From a candidate division TM6 bacterium GW2011_GWE2_42_60 (GTDB lineage Bacteria > Babelota > Babeliae > Babelales > Babelaceae), in contig LCEG01000003.1 of NCBI GenBank assembly GCA_000996275.1, positions 62,001 through 126,000 of the forward strand: a stretch of 64,000 bases of DNA. Direction: 5' to 3'. Positions 1-9,696 of this stretch are shown one piece after another. Position numbers and translations under genes: made by a program. Within the stretch, counting starts at the first letter, position 1. Every line of letters starts with the position of its first letter. A model generated the notes under the pieces. That model made no database searches. It saw nothing but the letters and a program-made list of their open reading frames with translations, and was not told the DNA's origin.

Positions 1-1
1 C

Positions 2-493
2 ATTGCAAAAAAATATAATCCAAACATCCAAGCAACCTTGGCCATACAACCGCTCTACGCATTAAAATTACATAATGTCGATGAACAAAAAGAACTTGTG
101 AAAATTTGCAAGGTATTCTTTTCAAACTTTTTCACCATCCCGCACGTTGCAAGCATGCCAAAGGACCTATTGTCTCAAGAAGAAAATACACTAAGCCTAA
201 AACGCTGCGATACAACACCTTTTGACTGGGCTCTCAAGTATCGCCTTAAGATGACCAAAGAACAGTTTGAAAATCTCAACAAACTCTTATTTTTCGCCAA
301 AGCTGCTCATCAGAAATACTTCAAAAAAACAGATCTAAGCGACAACGAAAATGAATTTAAAAAACAATATGAGCGTCTGAGCGATATTGCTATTCGTTTT
401 TCAGCACTCCCCAAAAAAGGCTCTTCTAACAAACGAAAATTATCCAAACGAAAAAGCTCATTCGGCAATAAAAAGAAACGACTCTTAAAATAA
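2..493 (+). CDS. Basic hypothetical protein, 5' end outside window
   Basis: The reading frame is open from the first bases of the window, so the true start lies upstream. The TTG at 38 is only an internal codon. At least 163 residues are visible. The middle is mixed helical and rich in charged residues. The last ~35 residues are very rich in Lys, Arg and Ser, which suggests nucleic-acid binding or a disordered basic tail. No family was recognised. A strong hairpin follows the stop, shared with the convergent cysS. Confidence 0.6.
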   Translation: MAKKYNPNIQATLAIQPLYALKLHNVDEQKELVKICKVFFSNFFTIPHVASMPKDLLSQEENTLSLKRCDTTPFDWALKYRLKMTKEQFENLNKLLFFAKAAHQKYFKKTDLSDNENEFKKQYERLSDIAIRFSALPKKGSSNKRKLSKRKSSFGNKKKRLLK

Positions 494-503
494 TATAAGA
501 ATT

Positions 504-537
504 AGCCCGCGGAAGAAATACCTCTCCGCGGGCTTTA
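504..537. terminator. Bidirectional terminator hairpin
   Basis: A perfect 10-bp stem AGCCCGCGGA/TCCGCGGGCT (504-513 and 525-534) lies between two convergent genes and is flanked by A/T runs. It can serve both the upstream basic protein and cysS. Confidence 0.75.
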
Positions 538-538
538 A

Positions 539-1870
539 TCAGCCCTTCTTATCGCGAACCTCAACTCCAAGTTCACGGAGCTGATCGCGTATTTCGTCAG
601 ACTTCTTCCAATCTTTTGCGGTACGAGCTTCTTCTCGTGCTTGCAATAGTTGTTCAATCTCCGGCGTCACTTCAACACTTTTTTCTGGCAAAGGAATCAT
701 CGCCAGACCAAAAATATTGACCAATACAGCTTTGACCGCCGCACGATCTTCATCGCTTTTTAAAAGCGCAGAAAGATTTTCAAACACAACACCCAGTGCA
801 CCAGGAGTATTAAGATCATCGGATAAAAATTCAACCATACGCATCACCAGAGGATGTGCAAAATCTATCGTGGCTCGTGTTTCAACGTCTGCAAAAGCAC
901 GCGCAAGCCGTTGATAACTCTTATGCGCAACCTCAAGATCAGTAAAAGAAAAATCAAGTGGTGAACGATAATGATGCCCAAGCATCATAAAACGAACAAC
1001 CATTGGATCATATTTTTCAAAAAGTTGTCGCAAAGTAAAAAAATTGCCAAGCGACTTTGACATCTTTTCTTTATCGATACGCACAAAGGCATTATGCATC
1101 CAATACCGAACAGCTTGATGCCCTAAATATCCCTCAGACTGAGCAACTTCATTTTCGTGATGCGGGAAAATAAGATCCATACCACCACCATGAATATCAA
1201 CATATTCACCAAGGTGTTTGAACGCCATTACTGAACATTCAATATGCCAACCTGGACGTCCATGCCCCCAAGGGCTTTCCCAAAACCCTCGTCCCATTTC
1301 TCTTTTCCAAAGAGCAAAATCCATTGGGTCTCTTTTTTCTTCGTTCACCTCAACCCGCGCACCTGCAATTAATTCATCAAGGCTACGCTTTGAAAGTTTT
1401 CCATATTCATGAAATGACGTTACCGAAAAATAGACACTCCCATTTGCAACATAGGCAAAATCTTTTTCAATAAGATGTTTAATAAAGGTAATAATCTCAT
1501 CGATTGTTTCCGTAACACGAGGCTCAAATTCTGGGGGGAGACATCCTAACGCTCGTACATCCTCGCTAAATGCCGAAATAAAAGTATTCGCAACTTCTTT
1601 ATAACGAAGCCGATCACCCAGTTCACGTTCAGCACGAGCCAGCAATTTATCATCAATATCGGTAAAATTACGACAATAATGCACTGTATAACCGACCGCA
1701 GAAAGAAGTCTAACAAGAAGATCAAAGGTAATATAAACGCGACCATGCCCAACATGAGCAAAATCGTAAGGTGTAATACCACAAACATAGAGTGAAATTT
1801 CTGTCTCTTTATGAGAAACGATAAGCTCTTTTTTCCCCGACAATGTATTGGTTATCTGAACCTTTTGCAC
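539..1870 (-). CDS. cysS: Cysteinyl-tRNA synthetase
   Basis: This class I aminoacyl-tRNA synthetase charges tRNA-Cys in the cytoplasm. The 443 residues are close to the usual ~460. The HIGH-type motif is HVGH (39-42) and the KMSKS loop is at 269-273. The zinc ligands known from the E. coli enzyme are all present with the same spacing: Cys30, Cys212, His237 and Glu241. The C-terminal helical part (DALR-like) ends at a short Lys-rich tail. The ATG start gives the standard N-terminus. It is transcribed away from bamA, and the 180-bp gap between them must hold both promoters. Confidence 0.97.
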   Translation of the reverse strand: MQKVQITNTLSGKKELIVSHKETEISLYVCGITPYDFAHVGHGRVYITFDLLVRLLSAVGYTVHYCRNFTDIDDKLLARAERELGDRLRYKEVANTFISAFSEDVRALGCLPPEFEPRVTETIDEIITFIKHLIEKDFAYVANGSVYFSVTSFHEYGKLSKRSLDELIAGARVEVNEEKRDPMDFALWKREMGRGFWESPWGHGRPGWHIECSVMAFKHLGEYVDIHGGGMDLIFPHHENEVAQSEGYLGHQAVRYWMHNAFVRIDKEKMSKSLGNFFTLRQLFEKYDPMVVRFMMLGHHYRSPLDFSFTDLEVAHKSYQRLARAFADVETRATIDFAHPLVMRMVEFLSDDLNTPGALGVVFENLSALLKSDEDRAAVKAVLVNIFGLAMIPLPEKSVEVTPEIEQLLQAREEARTAKDWKKSDEIRDQLRELGVEVRDKKG

Positions 1871-2050
1871 AATAATTCTCCATAAAATTCAATATTTTTA
1901 CACCGATCCGTTAACGCTTCAACTCCTCACGCGGCCCCTTCATTTTAGAGAAGAGGTTTTGAGTAGCACTAGTTAAATTTCTCAAACATAGTATCCTATG
2001 GGGTATCAGCGATCGTTTCAATACTTCACGATTTGCAGGAGCAGTAAAAA

Positions 2051-4570
2051 ATGCCGGGCAGTAAACACTACCAAATTACTCGTTTACCAAAATTTGTTTT
2101 GGTCATTGTAGCATGCCTTATGTGCATTGCCAAACCAACCACGAGATCAGTCGACGAAAACAACAAAGATGAGAGAGAGAAAATAACAAAAACTGAAGGG
2201 CCATTTAAAAGCCCTGACGACAAAGAGAGCGACACAACAGGAATTCCACAAAAAATTATTGCGCGACCGATTATTCGAAGCATCAATATTTCTGGCAATA
2301 CACTTGTTGCAACCAGTGCAATTAAAACAAAAATTCCTTTTGAAATCGGCGATGCCTTTGATACACGTAAAGCCGCAACAATAATCAAGGCTATCTATCG
2401 CCTCGGCTATTTCACCAATATACAGGTTGCCACAGAAGAAAATTCCAGCGGCGGAATCAATTTGTTTATTACAGTCACCGAAAAAGACCGAATCAGCGCG
2501 CTTACCTTTGATGGTAATAAAAATTACAGTACCGAAAAACTACGAAAAAAACTCGAACTTTCACGCATCCGTACTCTTGATGAAAGAGAACTCATCAATA
2601 TTGCAGAGCAAATCAAAAAAGCGTACCGCGAAAAAAGTTACCATCATACTGAGGTTACTGGAACACTTGTTCCCGCAAAAGATGGCTCAAAAGAAGCACA
2701 TTTCGAAATTCAAGAAGGAACCACCACCACGGTCAAATGTGTAAAGTTTAGAGGCAATGCCCATATCCCTGACGACTACTTACGTGCACAACTCTTCACC
2801 CGTGAAGACTGGATTTTTGGCATCATAGATAAATCGGGAACCTATCATCCTGATGCAATTTTACAAGATCGCTACACCCTCGAAAATCTCTACCAAAGTA
2901 GTGGCTTTTTAGCCGCACGTGTTACTGATGTTATTACGGACGAAAAAACCGATGGCACCATGAACATAACGTTTGTTATTGATGAAGGTGATCCCTATGT
3001 AATCAGCAAAGTAGAAGCTCCTGGAAACGACATTCTCTCTGAACAACAACTTCTCGCATCTATCCCTCTCTATCAAGGACAACTCTATTCAAAAAATCTC
3101 GTACGCTCAGCAATGGATCAGCTGCGCACCATTTGGGGAGAATATGGTTACATCTATGCAGACGTTCAACCCGCCATTCGGCCCGATGAAAAAACAAAAA
3201 CGGTTGAGATTTCTTTCCGCTCAGACTTAGGTAAATGTATTCACGTTAACCGAATTGATATCGTCGGAAATTTCAAAACAATCGATAAAGTAATTCGTCG
3301 TGAAATCCTCTTTGATGAAGGCGACCTTCTTACTAAAAATTTAATGGAAGAATCAAAACGACGCTTGCAACTCCTTGGGTATTTTGACCAAAAAGATGGT
3401 GTTAATTGGCGCATCATCAAAAAAGATGAAGACGAAGCAGATCTTGAATTGATCGTAAAAGAAGTAGGAACCGGTCGCATCATGTGCCAAGCAGGCTATG
3501 GAATGCAAAATGACTCACAGTCACCGACGGGTGGTTTTTCTATTGGTGGCTCAGTCTCCAATAGCAACTTTAGAGGGGCTGGTATCCGTTACGGACTTAA
3601 TGGAAATTATGCCGTGAATAGCAAAGCGGTTGATGCATTTATTTCAGACGAATGGCTCTTCGATCGACCTATTTCAGGAAGTCTCAGCGCCTACTTGCGT
3701 GACTCGATCTACGAAGATTTTGAACAGACAATCAATGAACCTGCCGAAAGAACCGTTGGAGGAACACTTCATACTGGATTTAGAGTTGAGAAACTCAACT
3801 TTATGCAGGTTGGTCTCTCATTAGGGCAGGAAGATATTTCCTACAGTTCAAGCACTCGTGCAAAAGAACGATTTGCAGACAGAGCGCTACAAAATAGCCT
3901 ACAACTTCAAATCGATCGATCGTTCCAACCGGGCTCTGTTTTGTGGGTCGGAGGCAATCTATCGCAAGACTTTAGAGATCATCCAACCTATCCATCCAGT
4001 GGTTATTTCTGGAACTTTGACACCAAAATTGGACTCCCTTACAGTTCGTCATGCTTTAGTTTTGTTAAGGCAGGTATTGATGCAAACTGGTACACTCCAA
4101 TCATTCAGCAGCATGGACTCGTTTTCCACATCCATGGATTTGGTGGATTAATTGAACGCATTAAAGACCGAGCTATTCCTTATCGCGAACTTTTCCATAT
4201 TGGTGGCCCCATGTCGGTACGTGGATTTAATTACGGGCAGATTGGCCCTCAGATGCTTGGCAGCTCACTCGGTGGATCGCGTGCATTCTTCCTTAACTTT
4301 GAACTTCTCTTCCCCATTACTTCTGATGGAAATATGCGCGGCTGGCTCTTCTACGACGGTGGTACCAGTTGGGACACTCCCGACAGTAATTGTATTCCAC
4401 CAGAATTTTTGAGTAACAATGCATTTGAATATCGCCATTCCGTCGGATTTGGTTTTAGTGTACAGAGTCCACAGCCAATTCGCGTTGACTGGGGCTTTAA
4501 ACTTGATCGCAAAAAACGACGTGGTGAAAATATTATGGAAGTACACTTTAGCTCCGCACGCGCATTCTAA
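2051..4570 (+). CDS. bamA: Outer membrane protein assembly factor BamA (Omp85)
   Basis: This is the central barrel of the BAM complex, which folds beta-barrel proteins into the outer membrane. It has 839 residues against ~800 in E. coli. A hydrophobic signal segment (about 13-30) is followed by a charged linker and a run of POTRA-like repeats (about 75-470), then the surface-antigen/barrel domain. The conserved VRGF motif of loop 6 is visible at about residue 720, and the protein ends in Phe, as barrel substrates usually do. AGGAG lies 9 bases before the ATG. A strong terminator follows. It is direct evidence for a diderm envelope. Confidence 0.95.
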   Translation: MPGSKHYQITRLPKFVLVIVACLMCIAKPTTRSVDENNKDEREKITKTEGPFKSPDDKESDTTGIPQKIIARPIIRSINISGNTLVATSAIKTKIPFEIGDAFDTRKAATIIKAIYRLGYFTNIQVATEENSSGGINLFITVTEKDRISALTFDGNKNYSTEKLRKKLELSRIRTLDERELINIAEQIKKAYREKSYHHTEVTGTLVPAKDGSKEAHFEIQEGTTTTVKCVKFRGNAHIPDDYLRAQLFTREDWIFGIIDKSGTYHPDAILQDRYTLENLYQSSGFLAARVTDVITDEKTDGTMNITFVIDEGDPYVISKVEAPGNDILSEQQLLASIPLYQGQLYSKNLVRSAMDQLRTIWGEYGYIYADVQPAIRPDEKTKTVEISFRSDLGKCIHVNRIDIVGNFKTIDKVIRREILFDEGDLLTKNLMEESKRRLQLLGYFDQKDGVNWRIIKKDEDEADLELIVKEVGTGRIMCQAGYGMQNDSQSPTGGFSIGGSVSNSNFRGAGIRYGLNGNYAVNSKAVDAFISDEWLFDRPISGSLSAYLRDSIYEDFEQTINEPAERTVGGTLHTGFRVEKLNFMQVGLSLGQEDISYSSSTRAKERFADRALQNSLQLQIDRSFQPGSVLWVGGNLSQDFRDHPTYPSSGYFWNFDTKIGLPYSSSCFSFVKAGIDANWYTPIIQQHGLVFHIHGFGGLIERIKDRAIPYRELFHIGGPMSVRGFNYGQIGPQMLGSSLGGSRAFFLNFELLFPITSDGNMRGWLFYDGGTSWDTPDSNCIPPEFLSNNAFEYRHSVGFGFSVQSPQPIRVDWGFKLDRKKRRGENIMEVHFSSARAF

Positions 4571-4595
4571 AAGTCCTTTTTCTTGCAATTTTCTC

Positions 4596-4650
4596 CCAAC
4601 GGATGATACGGTAACAACAGATAAAAACCGCATCATCCGTTGGCTTTTTT
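4596..4650 (+). terminator. Rho-independent terminator after bamA
   Basis: The arms CCAACGGATGATACGG (4596-4611) and CCGCATCATCCGTTGG (4628-4643) pair over 16 bp with one mismatch. They are followed by CTTTTTT. The T-tract ends just 20 bases before the start of the next gene. Confidence 0.85.
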
Positions 4651-4670
4651 ATGCTGAAAGGGCTTGTCAT

Positions 4671-4964
4671 ATGCAAATCAGAAAAGAGACAATTGCATTT
4701 TTGGTACTTACTTTTGCACTGCTCTTCCTTTACATGAGACATCGCAACAATCTTATTCAACTTTCGTACCGTAAACAAAAAGCTGAAAATACATTGACTC
4801 AATTAACGCGTGAAAAAGAAGAAGCTTCAAACCAGTTTCTTGCCGCACAACAAAATAATACACTGCGTGATCGTGCCGAAAAAGAGCTTGGTCTTACTCA
4901 AACATCTGTCTCACAAATTTCTCGCCTTGCATCTACACAAACTCCTCAAGGAGAAGCATCGTGA
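4671..4964 (+). CDS. FtsL/FtsB-like cell division protein
   Basis: This 97-residue single-pass protein has one membrane segment near the N-terminus (about 7-23) followed by a coiled coil (about 27-75), the architecture of FtsL/FtsB. Such proteins link the early divisome to septal peptidoglycan synthesis. The gene lies directly upstream of, and overlaps, a class B penicillin-binding protein, which is the standard ftsL-ftsI order. The ATG at 4671 was chosen because the longer frame upstream runs through the bamA 3' end and its terminator. The name rests on architecture and context, since ftsL sequences diverge quickly. Confidence 0.75.
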   Translation: MQIRKETIAFLVLTFALLFLYMRHRNNLIQLSYRKQKAENTLTQLTREKEEASNQFLAAQQNNTLRDRAEKELGLTQTSVSQISRLASTQTPQGEAS

Positions 4965-6631
4965 CACTCGTAAGTCCACAGCGTCTCTTTCTTATTACCA
5001 TCTCATTTACCCTTCTTTTTCTTGTTGCACTTGGGCACCTCTGCATTCTCCAGATTTTTGAACACCCCTTCTTCACTGATGTTGCCCATCGACAATATGA
5101 AGTTGTCATTACCAAACATTCCCCAAGAGCACTTATTCTTGATCGATTCGGATCTCCACTTGCGATGAACAAAGAGGTCTTTTCTGCATTCATTACCCCC
5201 AATAATCTTAAAGACAAACCAGCAGTCATCTCATTTTTAAAGAAACAATTTCCAAATGCCTACGAGCGTTTTAATAAAAAAGCATCATCTTGTTTTATGT
5301 ACGTAAAACGGCATCTCTTGCAAAAAGAGATCGATGCTCTCGCAGAAGCAGATCTTGTCGACATTCGACTACTTCGTGAACAGAGCAGATTTTATCCTCA
5401 CCCTTCACTGGGGAATACTATCGGCACAACTGACATTGATAATCAAGGCCTTTCCGGACTTGAACTTGTATTTGACACACAACTTTCGGGTAAACCTTCT
5501 ATTTATCGGCTTCAAAAAGATGCTCGAAGTCACTGCTACTACTTTGAAAAGAAAACAACAGAAGTCGGCATAGAAGGTGCTCCACTCACTACCACACTCA
5601 ATAGCGATCTTCAGTTTATCACCTATAATACCGTTCAAAAACATGTCGAAAAATGGGGTGCTCAAGAAGGGGCTGCCCTCATTTTAGATCCAGCAAGCGG
5701 CGACATTCTTGCTATGGCCTGCGTCCCTGACTTCAATCCTAACCTACAGGCGCCACAAGATCTCTTTCTCACCAAAAACCGCGTCCTCACGGAAGTAAGG
5801 GAATTTGGATCGGTCATGAAAGTATTTACCGCACTCGCTGCACTTATCGAAAAAGCGGTCACTCCCGATGAAATTATTGATTGCGAAAATCGCAAAGAAA
5901 CCTACATTGAAGGCATCAAGATTACAACGTGGAAGGCGTTTGGCAAACTTACCTACACCGATGTTATTCGCCGATCTAACAATATTGGCACTTCAAAAGT
6001 CGCACTCCGTATTAAAAACAGACTCTATGATCACCTCAAGAGCTACGGCTTTGGTAATGCGACCAATCTTGGATTTCCCGGTGAACAGACAGGGTTCATT
6101 TTAGCACCACGATTCTGGTCAAAAGCAACACCACTTACCCTCTCTTACGGATACGCTATAAGCGCAACAATGCTCCAACTCGCCTGCGGATTTGCCCTTA
6201 TTGCAAATCGCGGCCTCGCCGTAAAACCACGCCTTATCATTTCACCAACTAACCAAAAGTGGCCACAACTAACCCGTGTTTGTGAGGCTGAGCCCGTCGA
6301 TGCACTCCGCAGCATTATCACACTTAATCGAGAAGGCAACACCGCCATAACCGGACATATCCCCGGTTATGAAGTAATGGGGAAAACAGGAAGTGCTGAT
6401 CTTTTGATCAATAAAAAATATGATAAAACACGTTCTCTTTACACCTTTGCAGGAATCGTTGAAAATGGAACATATAAACGAGTTATTGTTGTTTTTATTC
6501 GTGAGCCCCGTCCTCACAAAGGACACCTGTATGCGGCCGATATCGCCGTTCCACTTTTTAAAGATATCGCTCAACAGATGCTTGTACGTGAAAAAATTAC
6601 GCCAATGACCATAAAAGAAGTAAAAGGATAA
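4961..6631 (+). CDS. ftsI: Class B penicillin-binding protein (FtsI/PBP2-type transpeptidase)
   Basis: This D,D-transpeptidase cross-links septal peptidoglycan. The GTG start overlaps the ftsL-like stop (GTGA) and has AAGGAG upstream. An N-terminal membrane anchor (about 9-31) is followed by the PBP dimerisation domain and the transpeptidase domain. The three catalytic motifs are intact: Ser284-Val-Met-Lys287 (SxxK), Ser339-Asn-Asn341 (SxN) and Lys475-Thr-Gly477 (KTG). The 556 residues are near the E. coli FtsI length of 588. The ftsL context favours FtsI over an elongation PBP2. Confidence 0.9.
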   Translation: MTLVSPQRLFLITISFTLLFLVALGHLCILQIFEHPFFTDVAHRQYEVVITKHSPRALILDRFGSPLAMNKEVFSAFITPNNLKDKPAVISFLKKQFPNAYERFNKKASSCFMYVKRHLLQKEIDALAEADLVDIRLLREQSRFYPHPSLGNTIGTTDIDNQGLSGLELVFDTQLSGKPSIYRLQKDARSHCYYFEKKTTEVGIEGAPLTTTLNSDLQFITYNTVQKHVEKWGAQEGAALILDPASGDILAMACVPDFNPNLQAPQDLFLTKNRVLTEVREFGSVMKVFTALAALIEKAVTPDEIIDCENRKETYIEGIKITTWKAFGKLTYTDVIRRSNNIGTSKVALRIKNRLYDHLKSYGFGNATNLGFPGEQTGFILAPRFWSKATPLTLSYGYAISATMLQLACGFALIANRGLAVKPRLIISPTNQKWPQLTRVCEAEPVDALRSIITLNREGNTAITGHIPGYEVMGKTGSADLLINKKYDKTRSLYTFAGIVENGTYKRVIVVFIREPRPHKGHLYAADIAVPLFKDIAQQMLVREKITPMTIKEVKG

Positions 6632-6634
6632 ACT

Positions 6635-7465
6635 GTGATTACCATACCTGCTGATGTTCCCCAAAATAAAATCGCTCTCTTTAAAAAAAATTATCTGGCC
6701 GTGACAAAAGGCACTGAGCACTTCTTTCTCTTTACAGGGGACCAGAAGCTTGAACGCCTCGCACTTGTCAACCCAGACCATCTTTTCACCATCGCTGCAT
6801 CACCATTTATTGGTGCTTTTGCAGCGCATCTTGGTCTTATTGCGCGCTACGGGAAACAGTATCCCTCCTGTAGCTTTATTGCAAAACTTAATGGAAAATC
6901 GGGACTTGTTCCACAGTCACAAAAAGATCCGATCAGCAAAGCACTCTGGAGCGTAGATGACGCAATAGCTTGTGCAGAAGCTGCGCAGCTTTCACTTTGT
7001 GGCGTCGGTTACACCGTTTATCTTGGCAGTGAATTTGAAAGCGACATGCTCAAAGAAGCAGCACAAATAGTTCACCAAGCGCATCAAAACGGTCTTCTTG
7101 CAGTCATTTGGATGTACCCTCGAGGAAAGGCAATTGCCAATGACCTTGACGGAACTCTTATCGCTGGGGCTGCGAGTGCAGCTTGTTGTTTAGGTGCCGA
7201 TTTTGTAAAAATTAAAGCACCGCAAGCAACAGAAACTCACACCACGCCTGAACTCTTACAAATGGTAGTTCGCGCTGCAGGCAACACCAAAGTTCTTTGT
7301 GCTGGAGGAGAAAAACAGGATCCAGAAAACTTCTTGGCTGAACTACGTTCTTATCTTGAAATAGGGGGAATTAGTGGATGCGCCATTGGAAGGAATGTCT
7401 ATGAAAACGACCTCGAACAGGCTCTTATAATGGCAAAGACAATTTCAACACTGGTGTATAGATAA
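6635..7465 (+). CDS. Class I fructose-bisphosphate aldolase, DhnA/archaeal type
   Basis: This TIM-barrel aldolase of the DeoC/LacD/DhnA superfamily is predicted to cleave or make fructose 1,6-bisphosphate through a Schiff base. The candidate catalytic lysine sits in the DFVKIK strand (Lys192 or Lys194). The C-terminal strand-loop segments CAGGEK and GCAIGRNVYE match the phosphate-binding part of the family. It has 276 residues. The GTG start is only 3 bases after the ftsI stop, so it is probably co-transcribed. A related activity such as another 2-deoxy-sugar or keto-acid aldolase cannot be excluded. Confidence 0.8.
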   Translation: MITIPADVPQNKIALFKKNYLAVTKGTEHFFLFTGDQKLERLALVNPDHLFTIAASPFIGAFAAHLGLIARYGKQYPSCSFIAKLNGKSGLVPQSQKDPISKALWSVDDAIACAEAAQLSLCGVGYTVYLGSEFESDMLKEAAQIVHQAHQNGLLAVIWMYPRGKAIANDLDGTLIAGAASAACCLGADFVKIKAPQATETHTTPELLQMVVRAAGNTKVLCAGGEKQDPENFLAELRSYLEIGGISGCAIGRNVYENDLEQALIMAKTISTLVYR

Positions 7466-7479
7466 GAAAATTTTTTCTA

Positions 7480-7533
7480 CCGCTCATCCCGAGTGTTTTT
7501 TCAAAGAAAAAATATATCGAGGGAGAATAGCGG
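7480..7533. repeat. Palindromic dispersed repeat, copy 1
   Basis: The element is bounded by ACCGCT and AGCGGT. Inside these lie CTCATCCCGA and the partly complementary TCGAGGGAG, then an A/T-rich loop. The same words recur in the groEL-groES gap (15722-15885). It is non-coding and sits between the aldolase and a convergent gene. Confidence 0.55.
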
Positions 7534-7545
7534 TGGAGACGATGG

Positions 7546-7575
7546 TTAAGGGAGCCGTTTTCACGACTCCCTTAA
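7546..7575. terminator. Hairpin between convergent genes
   Basis: The perfect 9-bp arms TTAAGGGAG and CTCCCTTAA enclose a 12-base loop. It lies between the 3' ends of the aldolase and the minus-strand gene at 7593. There is no clear T-tract, so termination is inferred from position. Confidence 0.5.
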
Positions 7576-7592
7576 GTAAATAAAAAGAACTT

Positions 7593-7985
7593 TTATACGT
7601 TCAGATTCTTTATCGTACAATAGGGAAGACGATCGGCAATCGCATCACTTGTCGACACTGCAGCAGCAGGTGTTGCTTCTTCAATTTTATCGTCGTTGGT
7701 TGCATCTGTTTGATTGGCAATCATGTTTTGATAAAGGAAATATCCGCCAACACTTGCACCAGCTAAGAATGAAACCGTCAAAAATCCATAAACGAGTTTT
7801 GGATGAGCAACAATAGCATTCTTAATTGCAATAAGAGGACAAAGAATGCGGCAACGTGTTGGTAATGGTAGTGACACTGCTGGTGGAGTTTGTGGTTCTG
7901 GTTTTGGATTGCCCTCATCTGCAAAAGCACATACTGGTACTAAAAATAATGCAAACACCAATGCTTTGAAAAAAGACGATTTCAT
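7593..7985 (-). CDS. Exported single-pass hypothetical protein
   Basis: This 130-residue protein has a signal peptide (about 1-17, ending in Ala-Phe-Ala) followed by a Pro-rich stretch. A second membrane segment lies at about 65-85 and a short acidic/Ala-rich tail follows. The ATG at 7985 is preferred over one at 8078 because GAGAGGG precedes it and the signal peptide then starts at residue 1. No family was recognised. It is divergent from the barrel-like gene at 8162. Confidence 0.7.
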   Translation of the reverse strand: MKSSFFKALVFALFLVPVCAFADEGNPKPEPQTPPAVSLPLPTRCRILCPLIAIKNAIVAHPKLVYGFLTVSFLAGASVGGYFLYQNMIANQTDATNDDKIEEATPAAAVSTSDAIADRLPYCTIKNLNV

Positions 7986-8161
7986 AACACCCTCTCTATA
8001 AATAAAAAAATAATTACTATGCTTCTTACACTCTTCCATCGAGAACAAGATAGCAGAGGCACTCGAGACGTCAACCAAAAAGCCTCCTCCACTCTTTTTG
8101 AATGGTTTTTTCTTGAATTTCTCTGCTATCTGACATAGTCTGAGACCAAAAAGGATACGTC

Positions 8162-9607
8162 GTGAAGAAATGTGTGAAGAAGTATATGAAGAAATATCTC
8201 GTTTTCGTAACGCTACTTACCAGCATAGTGCCGCTTTTCGGCGCCAAAAAAGATCATGCAAGCGCAATTTTAATGTTCCCGCGTCCCGTTTACTATTTTG
8301 TTGAAGCAACCAAGAATCGGTGGTGTGAACAGATTACGCATAAACAAGGTGACCGAAAAATAGCCCTTCTCATTACACCAATGTTCCAAGAAACTCGTTG
8401 TGATGAGTGCGCCGCAAGCTATTTTCTTCTCAACTGCAAATCAAAAATTTCTATCAAAAGCGATCCTGCACTCCCCACAGACCCGCTCCCCTTCCGTGAT
8501 GTGAGAGCAGAATGGCTCGGTATCACTGATGCTGACTTTGATGCAATATATACCGTGGCGCCCTGGCAGCGGCAAGCAGGTGCAGTACTTGCCTACAATC
8601 AGGACTTGGGAAGCCTCACCAAACTTAGTTTTCTTAAATATTGGTGGCTCGATGTTTCGCTTCCTATCATCCATGTACAGAATAATTTAAATGCACAAAG
8701 CAGCTCTCAAAAAGTAACCGATGCTCTTAAGCGAAGTGATCTTACCTTTGCAAAAATGGATAATCGTTGTCGTAAAAAAACAGGTATTGGTGAACTTTTG
8801 GTGACACTCGGCACAACAGTGATTAATCGTGATTGTTTTACTCTTTCGTACTACGGTGGACTCGCATCAGCCGGTGAAACCCGTCGCAATGAAGAGTACC
8901 TTTTCAAGCCAAGTACTGGAAGCGCTGGCCACTTTGCAATCATCAACGGACTTCTCTGCAGACTGCCGTTTTACTCTTGCACAGACAACAAAGACAGCGT
9001 CGATTTTTTCTGTTCTATGGAGCTACGTTATCGCATGCGCCGTGATGAAGAACGCACGTTCGACCTCTGTGGCAACCCTTGGAGCCGATACCTCCTCATT
9101 CACCGCAGGAATGATCCGCGCACTATCCCTGCTGCAAATGTCCTCACCCATTGCATAGAAGTACGGCCCGGCTGCGCATTTGATCTTGCAACAGGTGTTT
9201 CTGCAGATCACAATGGATTTGGTTTTGAAGTTGGTTATAATCTCTGGGCGACACAAACAGAATATCTTAAAGTTATTGATCCCCCATTCTGCGACAAGGC
9301 AGCTCCACTCATGGAGTCTTACGGCATAATGGGCTCAGATGCAACCAAGACAGCAAGTCGTAGTACCATCGCCTTCCGCGCTGATGATGACGATGTTTTT
9401 GTTCCACTCCGCAGAACACAGCTCGACTTTAATTCTGCTGCTGCACAAGGAACTGCCTCAAACCGACTGTTTGCTTCTATCTTTATTCAGGGTACCAAAA
9501 AAGACTATGACATCCTTTGTGCTCTTGGTGGTTGGGCAGACTGGCCACACAATAACGCAACACTCAAAACCTATGGGTTGTGGGGTAACATCTCCTTCGG
9601 TTGGTAG
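8162..9607 (+). CDS. Exported outer-membrane barrel-like protein
   Basis: This 481-residue protein starts at GTG with AAGGA about 7 bases upstream; an ATG at 8186 is an alternative. The signal segment (about 9-26) ends near Phe-Gly-Ala. The mature part has alternating polar/aromatic strands and ends in an aromatic residue (Phe-Gly-Trp), like a BAM substrate. Its C-terminal half resembles the protein at 25165-26802: both have an extended FDxxTG/GYDxW-type stretch, a Cys-containing loop and a final Trp. No named porin family was recognised. An outer-membrane location is inferred. Confidence 0.7.
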   Translation: MKKCVKKYMKKYLVFVTLLTSIVPLFGAKKDHASAILMFPRPVYYFVEATKNRWCEQITHKQGDRKIALLITPMFQETRCDECAASYFLLNCKSKISIKSDPALPTDPLPFRDVRAEWLGITDADFDAIYTVAPWQRQAGAVLAYNQDLGSLTKLSFLKYWWLDVSLPIIHVQNNLNAQSSSQKVTDALKRSDLTFAKMDNRCRKKTGIGELLVTLGTTVINRDCFTLSYYGGLASAGETRRNEEYLFKPSTGSAGHFAIINGLLCRLPFYSCTDNKDSVDFFCSMELRYRMRRDEERTFDLCGNPWSRYLLIHRRNDPRTIPAANVLTHCIEVRPGCAFDLATGVSADHNGFGFEVGYNLWATQTEYLKVIDPPFCDKAAPLMESYGIMGSDATKTASRSTIAFRADDDDVFVPLRRTQLDFNSAAAQGTASNRLFASIFIQGTKKDYDILCALGGWADWPHNNATLKTYGLWGNISFGW

Positions 9608-9696
9608 TTGCCGTAATTATTGCTACACTAGTGGTGGAAATATCAATTCTAACCATAGTAATCCAACCATAGTAAGCAAACGGAAAATCTTAAATT

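Noticed and set aside
4419-4670. A longer N-terminus for the FtsL-like protein
   Set aside because: It would be translated from the bamA 3' end and through the terminator; the ATG at 4671 gives a normal FtsL architecture.
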